Shown here piece by piece: positions 8,948 to 15,740 of a stretch of 49,058 nucleotides of DNA. This stretch comes from Tardiphaga sp. GTDB taxonomy: Bacteria > Pseudomonadota > Alphaproteobacteria > Rhizobiales > Xanthobacteraceae. The stretch lies in the NCBI RefSeq assembly GCF_028290785.1, contig NZ_JAQGJD010000139.1:1-49058 (forward strand). Reading direction: 5' to 3'. The position numbers and the translations under genes are program-made. The notes below the pieces were generated by a model that saw only the letters and a list, made by a program, of their open reading frames with translations, did no database searches and was not told the origin of the DNA. Position 1 is the stretch's first letter. The number at the start of each line of letters is the position of its first letter.

Positions 8948-9493
8948 GTGCACGGACGTGACGACGAGTGGACCGATCTGATGCGATCGGCCAATGCGGG
9001 AGACGGTGTCGCTTATCACCGCCTGCTGAAGTCGGTTACGCCGGTGCTGCGGGCGGGGGCGCGGCGTGGGCTGGCGAGGGCCGGCCAGCCGCCTGACCAG
9101 GCCGAGGATATTGTGCAGGACATTTTGCTGGCGGTGCATCTGAAGCGGCAGACCTGGGACACCGAGGCGCCGTTCGCGCCATGGCTGTTCGCCATCGCCC
9201 GCAACAAGCTGATCGACGCGCTGCGCCGGCGCGGCCGCCGCATCTTTGTCAACATCGACGATTTCGCCGAGGTGATTCCGAGCGAGCCGCCGGCGGAGAC
9301 CTTGCCGCAAGCCGAGATCGCCGATCACCTCGCCGGGCTGCCGCCGCGGCAGCGCGACGTGCTGCAGTCGATTGCGGTGCAAAGCGAGTCGATCAAGGCG
9401 ACGGCGTCGAAGCTGTCGATGAGCGAAGGTGCCGTGCGCGTGGCGCTGCACCGGGGCCTCGCCAGCCTGGCGGCCAAGCTGCGGAGGGATTGA
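8948..9493 (+). CDS. sigF: ECF-type RNA polymerase sigma factor (partner of NrsF)
   Basis: This 181-residue protein has the two domains of an ECF sigma factor. Region 2 is seen in QAEDIVQDILLAVHLKRQTWD and PWLFAIARNKLIDALRRR. Region 4 is seen in LAGLPPRQRDVLQSIAVQ and the helix-turn-helix TASKLSMSEGAVRVALHRGL. The start is GTG with AGGAG five bases upstream. Its stop overlaps the start of the next gene by one base, an NrsF-type membrane anti-sigma factor, so the pair should be translated together. In Caulobacter the homologous SigF-NrsF pair responds to chromium and cadmium; that is the nearest precedent, and the stimulus here is inferred. The symbol is given by analogy. Confidence 0.85.
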   Translation: MHGRDDEWTDLMRSANAGDGVAYHRLLKSVTPVLRAGARRGLARAGQPPDQAEDIVQDILLAVHLKRQTWDTEAPFAPWLFAIARNKLIDALRRRGRRIFVNIDDFAEVIPSEPPAETLPQAEIADHLAGLPPRQRDVLQSIAVQSESIKATASKLSMSEGAVRVALHRGLASLAAKLRRD

Positions 9494-10131
9494 TGGATAC
9501 CGATCGCCTGATTCAAGCGCTGGCCGCCGATCACGAGCAGCGCGATCGCCGGGTCGGCACGGCACTGGCGACGGCGCTTCTGGTGGCGTTACCGGTGACC
9601 GCGGCGATGCTGCTTGTCACCATCGGCTTCCGGCCGGATTTCATGACCGCGATGCGCAATCCGTTCTTCGATACCAAGTTCCTGGTGACGCTCGCGCTCG
9701 CCATTCCGGCCATCGTGATCAGCCTGCATCTGTCGCGCCCGGAGGCCACGCTCGGGCGCTGGATCTGGCTTCTGTTGCTGTCACCCTTCATCCTCGTCGC
9801 TGCGCTCATTGCCGAGATGATGATGCCGCAGCGCACGCCGATGATGATGCGTTTGATGGGCCGCAATTCGATGTTGTGCCTGAGCGCCATTCCGGTTCTG
9901 TCGCTGCCGATCCTCGGCGCGGCCTTGTACGCCTTGCGGCAAGGGGCGCCGGCGCGCCCGGCGGTGGCGGGGGCGCTGGCGGGATTGCTGTCGGCGGGCC
10001 TTGCGGCGACGCTGTACGCCGCGCATTGCGTCGACGACTCGCCGCTGTTCGTGGCGACCTGGTACACGCTGGCCACCGCGCTGGTGACGGCAGTCGGCGC
10101 GTTGGCTGGCGCAAAACTGTTGAAGTACTAG
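9493..10131 (+). CDS. nrsF: NrsF-family (DUF1109) membrane anti-sigma factor
   Basis: This 212-residue protein has about six hydrophobic helices, starting near residues 23-45, 62-79 and 90-109 and continuing to the C-terminus. This matches the DUF1109/NrsF family of membrane anti-sigma factors. Two cysteines are present, Cys129 (NSMLCLSAIP) and Cys179 (YAAHCVDDS), at positions close to the two conserved cysteines described in Caulobacter NrsF. A methionine-rich stretch (EMMMPQRTPMMMRLMGR) lies just before Cys129. The start overlaps the sigma stop (TGATG), which indicates translational coupling. It would hold the sigma factor at the membrane until a stress, probably metal or redox, releases it. 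Confidence 0.85.
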   Translation: MDTDRLIQALAADHEQRDRRVGTALATALLVALPVTAAMLLVTIGFRPDFMTAMRNPFFDTKFLVTLALAIPAIVISLHLSRPEATLGRWIWLLLLSPFILVAALIAEMMMPQRTPMMMRLMGRNSMLCLSAIPVLSLPILGAALYALRQGAPARPAVAGALAGLLSAGLAATLYAAHCVDDSPLFVATWYTLATALVTAVGALAGAKLLKY

Positions 10132-10169
10132 AGCGTGATGCGCTGAAGCGGAATCGGCACCGCCAGCCA

Positions 10170-10253
10170 CGTCATTTCGAGCGAAGCGAAGCAATCCAGA
10201 AGACCGCAAGCAAAGACCGGATTGCTTCGTCGCAAGAGCTCCTCGCAATGACG
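10170..10253. repeat. Dispersed palindromic repeat (GTCATT...AATGAC type)
   Basis: The left arm (10170-10197) starts CGTCATT and ends GAAGCAATCC. The right arm (10219-10253) starts GGATTGCTTCGTCGC and ends GCAATGACG. The ends are exact inverse complements, with divergence in the middle of each arm. Repeats of this kind are common between genes in Bradyrhizobium relatives. It separates the convergent nrsF and DnaB-like genes. Confidence 0.7.
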
Positions 10254-10290
10254 GAGCGGCGGGAAGAGGCAAGCAAGGCGCTGTCGGATT

Positions 10291-11004
10291 TTAGCTCGTC
10301 GCCTGTAGCTGAACGCCGCCATTGTTCAGAAAACAGGTTTTGTCGAACAGCGTCAGGTCAAGCGGATTGGGCAGCCGCACGTCCTGCATTTCGGGATACG
10401 GCTTCTTCGACGGATCATAGGCGCGATCGATCTGGGAGATGAAAACGATCACCAGCCCGCGATCCCGCGCGAATGACTTCAACGCGCTGACCTGCTCGGC
10501 CAGCGGAGGACTTTCACGTCGTTGATCGAGCAGTTGTAGGTAATCGATGACGACCAGCGTGCCCGACGGTGCCGACTGCAGCGTCGCCATGATGTAATCG
10601 GCACTGATGGCGTCGGAGCAATCGAACGTGAACAAGCCGCCAAACTGTGCGAGTTTTACGCTGATTACATCGAACCGGTTCAAGATGTCCTTCTCGGTGA
10701 ACTCCAGGGTGAAGAAGACGCCCCGATGACCAAGCTTCATCGCCTCTACGGCAAGTTCAAGCGCCATCAGGGTCTTGCCGTGGCCCGGCCGGGCGCCGAC
10801 CAGCACGAGGTCGCCTTGCGTCAGCCGCCCGAACAGCTTGGCGGCGGGAGAGGTGGCCGCATGCCGCGCGGCCAGCAAGCTCCAGCCGCTATAGCCTTCC
10901 TGAACCGCAATGCGGTCAAGCGCGTGGTGTAAGGGAATGGCGCGTTGGCGAGCCAGCAGCTTCGCCTTGCGCTTCAAATGATAGATGGGCGCAGACAGCT
11001 TCAT
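10291..11004 (-). CDS. Stand-alone DnaB-like RecA-fold ATPase
   Basis: This 237-residue protein has the ATPase core of the DnaB replicative helicase family but no DnaB N-terminal domain. Walker A is VGARPGHGKT, followed by LMALELAVEAM. FFTLEFTEKDILNRFD corresponds to the DnaB H1a region and LVVIDYLQLLDQ is Walker B with the DYLQL signature. LVIVFISQIDR matches the motif 3 region, where DnaB usually reads SQLNR, so Gln is kept but the following residues differ. The start has an almost ideal ribosome site, AGGAGG six bases upstream of the ATG. It cannot be the cell's main replicative helicase because it is about half the usual length. A regulatory or repair ATPase role is possible but inferred. 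Confidence 0.8.
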   Translation of the reverse strand: MKLSAPIYHLKRKAKLLARQRAIPLHHALDRIAVQEGYSGWSLLAARHAATSPAAKLFGRLTQGDLVLVGARPGHGKTLMALELAVEAMKLGHRGVFFTLEFTEKDILNRFDVISVKLAQFGGLFTFDCSDAISADYIMATLQSAPSGTLVVIDYLQLLDQRRESPPLAEQVSALKSFARDRGLVIVFISQIDRAYDPSKKPYPEMQDVRLPNPLDLTLFDKTCFLNNGGVQLQATS

Positions 11005-11405
11005 CGATAACCTCCTATAGCGAGCGGTATTCGCAATCCCTCCTTTTGCTTTTGCTCGAACAGTCGGTTGATGAGCGCATAGCCCTGTATGAATTCTACT
11101 TTCCCGAGCGGAGGGAGGGAGGCGTGGGCCGCGCCAGAATCAGATCGTACCCCAATCCCTGCGAGCTGAAAATCTCGTTCATATAGGGTTGGTGAAAAAT
11201 CCGGAGGAAATCTGGCTGCCGCTCAATTCCGAAGCGCGATCCAGCGATATCGCCTGCATATGTGGGCCCGTCATCAACGCCTGGACGGACAAGGCCATGC
11301 CGACTGGAATCCGATCCGTTTTCGGAAAGTGCGCCTGCTTCCCTCGCTCCGTCGCGCGAAAGCAAGCTTCGCCAGGCGGGGAGAGGTGAAGCGGGAAGCG
11401 CTGCG
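11005..11405. other. Intergenic gap without a supported gene
   Basis: This 401-base gap lies upstream of the DnaB-like gene and downstream of the DUF2336 gene, both on the minus strand. Short open frames exist, but none has a recognisable domain, ribosome site or convincing composition. The segment near 11340-11400 (GCTTCCCTCG, then GGCGGGGAGAGGTGAAG) looks like a degraded copy of the repeat at 43558-43680. The first bases hold the AGGAGG site and the promoter of the DnaB-like gene. Confidence 0.5.
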
Positions 11406-12518
11406 TCAGGCCGCCGGCATGTTGGAGGTGGCCTGCTGCATGCGATGAAAGCGCAGCACCTGTTGCGCGGTGGACGGTCGTAGCCGCTCGTAGATATCCT
11501 TGTCGGTGCGGTTGTCGGACATCGGTGCGCCCGCGAGCTGTTCGCGCATGTTGATGATGGCCTTGACCGTCGACCATGACATATTTGCCACCTTCGCGAG
11601 GATGAAGATGCCCTCGGTCCGCGACTCCACCATCATGGACTCGGCGACGGCGACCGGAACGTTGGCGAGGCAGGCAATCGCGGCGTTGGTTTCGTCGAAG
11701 TGGCCGGCCTCCGCGAATTTCGCTACCTGGATCTCGTCCAGCCGGCCGTCGTCGAACAGCGAGCGCACCAGCCCATGGGCGGTGGTGGTTTCCCGGTTGA
11801 TGGCCGATGGCGCCGAACGGGCGCGTTGCGTCGCTTCCTGGACGGCCGCCGCAACATCGTCCGACCATTGCGGATGCGCGGCGTCGAGCCGGGCGCGCAC
11901 GGACGCGGAGGCCTTGGCCACCAGCTTGAGATAGTGATGCCGGGGAATGGAGGCGCGCAGGCCGACGCAGGTCGCGATGCCGTCATCGCGCTCGGCGCGC
12001 GACAGCAGCGTCGAGTAGCCGTTTTCGGAGAAGTCGGCGCCGGGGTTGCTGGCGGTGCTCTTGACGACGGTGTCATCGCCGCGCGCGACCAGCACGTCGG
12101 TGACCGCGCGGCTCAGGATCCTGCGCACCGAAATGGCCAGCAGGTGGGCCTGGCTCTTGGTGCTCGCGTTTTCGATCAGGGTCTGGTCGTCGAGCCGGTC
12201 CGACTGCGACAGCACCGGCGCGGCGACTTCAGCGAGGTCATCGAAGGCCAGCGTGCGCATCACCCGCGGCGGCGCGCCGGCGACCGGCCCGAGGCGCTCG
12301 GCCAGCAGCACCTTGGCGGAAGCCTCGAGCTGCTCGATCAGGCAGGCGAACACGTCGTCGAACACGGCGATCTGGGCATCGGAATAATCCACGGCGTTGC
12401 TGATAAAGAGATCGGTGACACGGCGCAGCGTCTCGACGCGGCGCGCGACCGTGCCATGGGCCAATGTCGTCTGCAGCTCGTCGAGCAAACTGGCCGTCAG
12501 GGTAGATTTCGAAGTCAT
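11406..12518 (-). CDS. DUF2336 domain protein
   Basis: This 370-residue protein belongs to the DUF2336 family, whose function is not established. Typical features are RRVETLRRVTDLFISNAVDY near the N-terminus, FDDVFACLIEQ, and FDDLAEVAAPVLSQSDRL with the conserved acid-rich repeat. It looks all-alpha and HEAT-like in its first half. The ATG at 12518 is preferred to one at 12656 because homologous sequence begins there and AGGACAGAG lies upstream. It is followed in the same direction by nothing close; upstream on the same strand is a diguanylate cyclase, 70 bases away. A second member of the family starts beyond the right edge of the window (48182-49058). The proteins may act in signalling near two-component systems, which is inferred. 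Confidence 0.8.
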   Translation of the reverse strand: MTSKSTLTASLLDELQTTLAHGTVARRVETLRRVTDLFISNAVDYSDAQIAVFDDVFACLIEQLEASAKVLLAERLGPVAGAPPRVMRTLAFDDLAEVAAPVLSQSDRLDDQTLIENASTKSQAHLLAISVRRILSRAVTDVLVARGDDTVVKSTASNPGADFSENGYSTLLSRAERDDGIATCVGLRASIPRHHYLKLVAKASASVRARLDAAHPQWSDDVAAAVQEATQRARSAPSAINRETTTAHGLVRSLFDDGRLDEIQVAKFAEAGHFDETNAAIACLANVPVAVAESMMVESRTEGIFILAKVANMSWSTVKAIINMREQLAGAPMSDNRTDKDIYERLRPSTAQQVLRFHRMQQATSNMPAA

Positions 12519-12588
12519 GACTCTGTCCTGGAGCTTTCGAAAATAACCGGCCGCGAATTCTTCGCGGCCGGGACAACTAAAATAACAT

Positions 12589-13734
12589 TCAGGCGCTGCC
12601 AATACGGTTTCGTCCACGCTCCTTGGCTGCGTAGAGCGCGCGGTCGGCACGTGCAAGCAGCGTGTCGGGTGTTTCGTGCGGACCTAATGTCGCAACGCCT
12701 GCGGAGATCGTCACGGAGAGCCCTTCCGAAAACGCGCTCCAGTCGAGGGCGGCGGTGATCGAACGCAGCCGGTCGAGCATCTGCACCGCCATTTCATGGG
12801 GCGTGCCGGGCAGCACCAGCAGGAATTCCTCGCCGCCGTAGCGGCCGAACTTGTCGATGCTGCGAATGTTGGCGAAGATGGTGATGGCGAATGTCCGCAG
12901 CACTTCGTCGCCGGTGGGATGACCGAAGCTGTCGTTGATGCGCTTGAACCAGTCGAGATCGATCAGCGCGATGGAGCAGGGCAGTTTGCTGCGCTGGGCG
13001 CGGACGATCTCGTCGTCCAGCATCCGCATGATGCAGCGGCGGTTGAACGATCCCGTCAGTTCGTCGAGTTCAGCCAGCTCTTCGATCCGCTTGTAGGCGG
13101 CCTCGAGTTCGACGCGACGCCGGTACAGCGCCTCGCGCAGGGTGCTGGCGAAGACCCCGATGAAGATGCTGCGGCCGATGGTGAGGGAGAATGTCAGCAG
13201 GGTTGCCAGCCGCTCTAGCGGGGGGCCGTAGGGCAGCGACAGCGGCAGATCGGCCAGCCCAAACAATACGGCCAGGCCGCCGGTGATCACGGTCCAGGCC
13301 ACGACGCCCTGGCGCGGCGTCGAGCGCAGGGCGATGACGTTGGCCACCAGGAACAGCGCACAGAGAAACACCACGGCGACTTCAGGCACGATGTAGATGA
13401 AGGCGAGCAGCAAGGCGAAAGTGGTCGCGGTGTAGGGCGCCGCGAAATGATGGTCGCTCGAACGGTCGGTCACGCCGCTTTCGGAAAGCGCCCAGAAGAA
13501 GCCGACCGACCCGGCGGCACAGGCCGCGAAGATGGCGACCACGGTGAACGAAATAGTTCCGGCCGCGGCATAGACCGCCAGCAGCGCGACATTGACCGCG
13601 TGGCTGATCGCCGCCAGAGCAAGGGTCTGGCGCCGGCGTTTCAGGCGCCTGATCAGCGTTTCCGACAGCGCTTCGCCATCGACGAATTCAAAATCGCCGT
13701 TCGCCGGTCCCTGAATGGAGGTGGCCGTGATCAT
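12589..13734 (-). CDS. Membrane diguanylate cyclase (GGDEF protein)
   Basis: This 381-residue enzyme makes cyclic di-GMP from two GTP. About six hydrophobic spans lie between residues 38 and 200, followed by a short coiled linker (VELEAAYKRIEELAELDELTG). The GGDEF domain carries the active-site motif GGEEF at residues 300-304. An inhibitory I-site, RSID at 291-294, lies exactly five residues before it, so product feedback is expected. The metal-binding stretch IALIDLDWFKRIND is intact. No EAL domain is present, so it should only synthesise the signal. It may be co-transcribed with the DUF2336 gene 70 bases downstream. The signal sensed by the membrane part is unknown. Confidence 0.93.
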   Translation of the reverse strand: MITATSIQGPANGDFEFVDGEALSETLIRRLKRRRQTLALAAISHAVNVALLAVYAAAGTISFTVVAIFAACAAGSVGFFWALSESGVTDRSSDHHFAAPYTATTFALLLAFIYIVPEVAVVFLCALFLVANVIALRSTPRQGVVAWTVITGGLAVLFGLADLPLSLPYGPPLERLATLLTFSLTIGRSIFIGVFASTLREALYRRRVELEAAYKRIEELAELDELTGSFNRRCIMRMLDDEIVRAQRSKLPCSIALIDLDWFKRINDSFGHPTGDEVLRTFAITIFANIRSIDKFGRYGGEEFLLVLPGTPHEMAVQMLDRLRSITAALDWSAFSEGLSVTISAGVATLGPHETPDTLLARADRALYAAKERGRNRIGSA

Positions 13735-13831
13735 GGTCTCTCTAGCGCCGGTATCGAATTGTTGTAACCTAATCGCCCAAGCCTTTAGGTTTCGTATCTT
13801 TTATCGTGTGGTACCTGAGTCCGCACGACGC

Positions 13832-13854
13832 TATCCTGTTTATTTGACAGGATA
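13832..13854. promoter_or_regulatory. Perfect 8-bp inverted repeat (operator candidate)
   Basis: TATCCTGT (13832-13839) and ACAGGATA (13847-13854) are exact inverse complements around a 7-base AT-rich spacer. It lies about 100 bases upstream of the diguanylate cyclase start and just downstream of the terminator of the RNA candidate. The sequence is AT-rich compared with its surroundings and lacks a following T-run, so an operator is more likely than a terminator. Confidence 0.4.
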
Positions 13855-13914
13855 ATTTGACCCGCTCCGAGCAGTATTATGGTACTGTCGGATACCGCAC
13901 ACACTCAATTCAGT

Positions 13915-13947
13915 AAAAAAGGGCCCCGGCCTGGTGAGTGCCGGGGC
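13915..13947 (-). terminator. Rho-independent terminator, minus strand
   Basis: GCCCCGGC (13923-13930) pairs perfectly with GCCGGGGC (13940-13947) around a 9-base loop. Read on the minus strand, the stem is followed after two bases by six T (13920-13915). There is no protein gene on that strand that ends here, so the terminator appears to serve a non-coding transcript from further right. Confidence 0.75.
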
Positions 13948-14113
13948 TGAAGTTGACTTGATGTAGCGGAAATCCGCCACCTGAAGCTACGGGATCCATA
14001 TCTTAAGGTTTCGGGCTGAACCTTTTCTGGTAGCCGCAGACCTATTGAAGCTGGGGTATTGCAATGCCCAGTTCCAAGCGGTGCCGCCAGGCGATTATAC
14101 TCCGCCTGGCGGT
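13915..14113 (-). ncRNA. Candidate structured non-coding RNA, unassigned family
   Basis: Read on the minus strand this segment contains, in order, a perfect 10-bp hairpin (14103-14112 with 14084-14093), a region around GGGCATTGCAATACCC, a two-level stem in which GTAGC/GCTAC near 14031 and 13987 enclose AAGGTT/AACCTT, a GCGG-AAAT-CCGC hairpin near 13966-13977, and the terminator at 13923-13947. The loop of the first hairpin holds TATAAT on the minus strand, so transcription could instead start near 14086, giving about 170 nucleotides. That size is like 6S RNA, but no family signature was recognised; tmRNA, SRP RNA and RNase P signatures were looked for by eye and not found. The 5' end is a guess. 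Confidence 0.4.
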
Positions 14114-14392
14114 ACTGTGTTTGGGGACGGAAGAGCGAGGCTGCGCCGCAAAAAAGTCGGATCGCGCGACAGGGACTGGTCGGCGCGCTACGACTTGGTA
14201 AGGTTGCAGGGTGAATCGTTTCGCGGGGGACTGGCGCGCTATGATATCCGACGTGGCATGCTTGTGCGCAAAGGCCGCCGAACTTGCGTTCGACGCGGCT
14301 GCGCCCGGCGTTTTCCGGCGTCATTGAGAAGATTTTGCCTTGTCAGTCGAACCTCTTACGTCCTTTCCCCGACCAACTTTGCGAGACGGCCA

Positions 14393-14962
14393 TTGAGTGC
14401 GACGCAGGCGACCTCGGACGACGTCCTGATCGCTCGGATCGCGCAAGGCGACCGTCTCGCCATGCAGGTGCTGTACGGCAGGCATCACGTCCGGGTGTTT
14501 CGTTTTGGGCTGCGGCTGGTCCGGAATGAGCAGATTGCTGAAGACCTGATCAGCGAGGTGTTCCTTGACGTATGGCGCCAGGCCGGCAAATTCGAAGGCC
14601 GTTCCGCGGTCTCGACCTGGCTGCTGGCGATTACGCGGTTCAAGGCGCTGTCGGCGCTGCGCAAGCGCAAGGATGCCGAGCTGGACGACGAAACGGCCAA
14701 CGCGATTCCGGACTCGTCCGACGATCCGGAAGTCGCCGTGCAGAAGAAGGATACCAGTGTCGCGTTGCGGAAGTGCCTGACGTCGCTTTCGCCAGATCAC
14801 CGGGAGATCGTCGATCTGGTCTACTACCACGAAAAATCCGTGGAAGAAGTGGCCGAGATCGTGGGAATTCCTGAGAATACTGTGAAGACGCGGCTGTTTT
14901 ATGCGCGCAAGAAATTGGCCGAACTGCTCAAGGCAGCCGGCGTAGAACGAGGCTGGCCATGA
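14393..14962 (+). CDS. ECF-type RNA polymerase sigma factor
   Basis: This sigma factor has about 189 residues. Region 2 runs from VLYGRHHVRVFRFGLRLV to AEDLISEVFLDVWRQAGKF and SAVSTWLLAITRFKALSAL. Region 4 has LSPDHREIVDLVYYHEKSVE and EIVGIPENTVKTRLFYARKK. The frame is open much further upstream (to 14045), but that part is low in family character. The start is placed at TTG 14393 because the family sequence begins at SATQATSDDVLIARIAQGD; the start is uncertain. Its stop overlaps the start of an anti-sigma gene (ATGA), and a secreted protease gene follows, so the three form a likely operon. Confidence 0.85.
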   Translation: MSATQATSDDVLIARIAQGDRLAMQVLYGRHHVRVFRFGLRLVRNEQIAEDLISEVFLDVWRQAGKFEGRSAVSTWLLAITRFKALSALRKRKDAELDDETANAIPDSSDDPEVAVQKKDTSVALRKCLTSLSPDHREIVDLVYYHEKSVEEVAEIVGIPENTVKTRLFYARKKLAELLKAAGVERGWP

Positions 14963-15675
14963 TGGCGATGAGCAACAAAGTGCAGGACGAGGCACCCGGC
15001 GAGATCGAGGCACTGTTGCCTTGGCACGCTGCCGGCACGCTCAATGCGCGCGACACCCGCCGCGTCGATGAGGCGCTGGCCAAGGATCCCGAGCTGGCCC
15101 GGCAATATGCCGCCATCCAGGAGGAATATGCCGAAACCATCCTGCTCAACGAGAGCCTAGGCGCACCCTCGTCACGGGCAATGCAGAAACTGTTCGCCGC
15201 GATCGACGCCGAGCCGGCGCGGGATTCCTACGGCTCTTTCAACATTTCCGCCCGGGTCGCCGGGTTTTTTGCTCGGCTGTCGCCGCGTACGCTGGCCGCT
15301 TCCGCCGCGGTCGGCGCGCTGGCGCTGCTGCTGCAGGCCGGCGTGATCGGCGCGATCCTGATGAAGCGCGAACCGGGTTCGTTCCAGACTGCGTCCTATC
15401 AGCCCGCGCCGCAGCCGAACGCTCCGGCCACGATCACCCGCTCGCTCGCGCCGGATACCGGGACGCGCGCCTTCGTGCGCTTCGCGCCGACCGCGCGGAT
15501 GTCCGACATCACCGCGCTGCTGGAAACGTATCAGGGGTCGATCGTCGATGGCGGCAAGGACGGCCTGTTCCAGCTGCAGTTCGGCACCAAGGCGATGACG
15601 CCCGACCAGATCGCCGGCCTGATCCGCCGGCTGGAGGCCGAGAAGATCGTCAGCATGGCGGTCTCTGCGCAGTAA
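14959..15675 (+). CDS. Membrane anti-sigma factor with prodomain-like C-terminal domain
   Basis: This 238-residue protein is coupled to the sigma gene by a 4-base overlap. Residues 15-65 (IEALLPWHAAGTLNARD, then LAKDPELARQYA) are the sigma-binding helical part of anti-sigma factors, but without the zinc-binding His-x3-Cys-x2-Cys. One transmembrane helix lies at about 112-135. After a Pro/Ala linker, residues 170-236 form a small alpha/beta domain starting AFVRFAPTARMSDITALLE. Its pattern (strand, helix, GxIVDGG turn, strand, helix) resembles protease inhibitor I9 prodomains, by eye. The protease encoded next has such a prodomain. This suggests the periplasmic domain senses or docks the protease, which is inferred. 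Confidence 0.75.
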   Translation: MMAMSNKVQDEAPGEIEALLPWHAAGTLNARDTRRVDEALAKDPELARQYAAIQEEYAETILLNESLGAPSSRAMQKLFAAIDAEPARDSYGSFNISARVAGFFARLSPRTLAASAAVGALALLLQAGVIGAILMKREPGSFQTASYQPAPQPNAPATITRSLAPDTGTRAFVRFAPTARMSDITALLETYQGSIVDGGKDGLFQLQFGTKAMTPDQIAGLIRRLEAEKIVSMAVSAQ

Positions 15676-15740
15676 GCGGCGATAGTCGCCCGGGATAGCA
15701 CGTGACGCGCGACCGCGTGGCGGCGTGCGAGGAGCTTGCC

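Larger units (their letters stand above)
13735..14392. other. Long non-coding stretch between diguanylate cyclase and sigma gene
   Basis: This 658-base gap holds no convincing protein gene. It contains the promoter side of the diguanylate cyclase gene, a palindrome at 13832-13854, a minus-strand terminator at 13915-13947, and a run of hairpins from 13950 to 14112 that is annotated separately as an RNA candidate. The last part, 14115-14392, would contain the promoter of the ECF sigma operon; no clear -35/-10 pair was identified there. Confidence 0.6.

Noticed and set aside
11096-11365. A minus-strand frame of about 90 codons in the gap after the DUF2336 gene
   Set aside because: No ribosome site, domain or conserved-looking sequence; part of it appears to be degraded repeat.
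13915-14113. Assignment of the RNA candidate to tmRNA, SRP RNA or RNase P
   Set aside because: None of the sequence marks I know for these RNAs was seen by eye; a covariance search would be needed.
14045-14392. An upstream extension of the ECF sigma gene from ATG 14045
   Set aside because: The extra 116 residues have no sigma character and would overlap the hairpin region of the RNA candidate.
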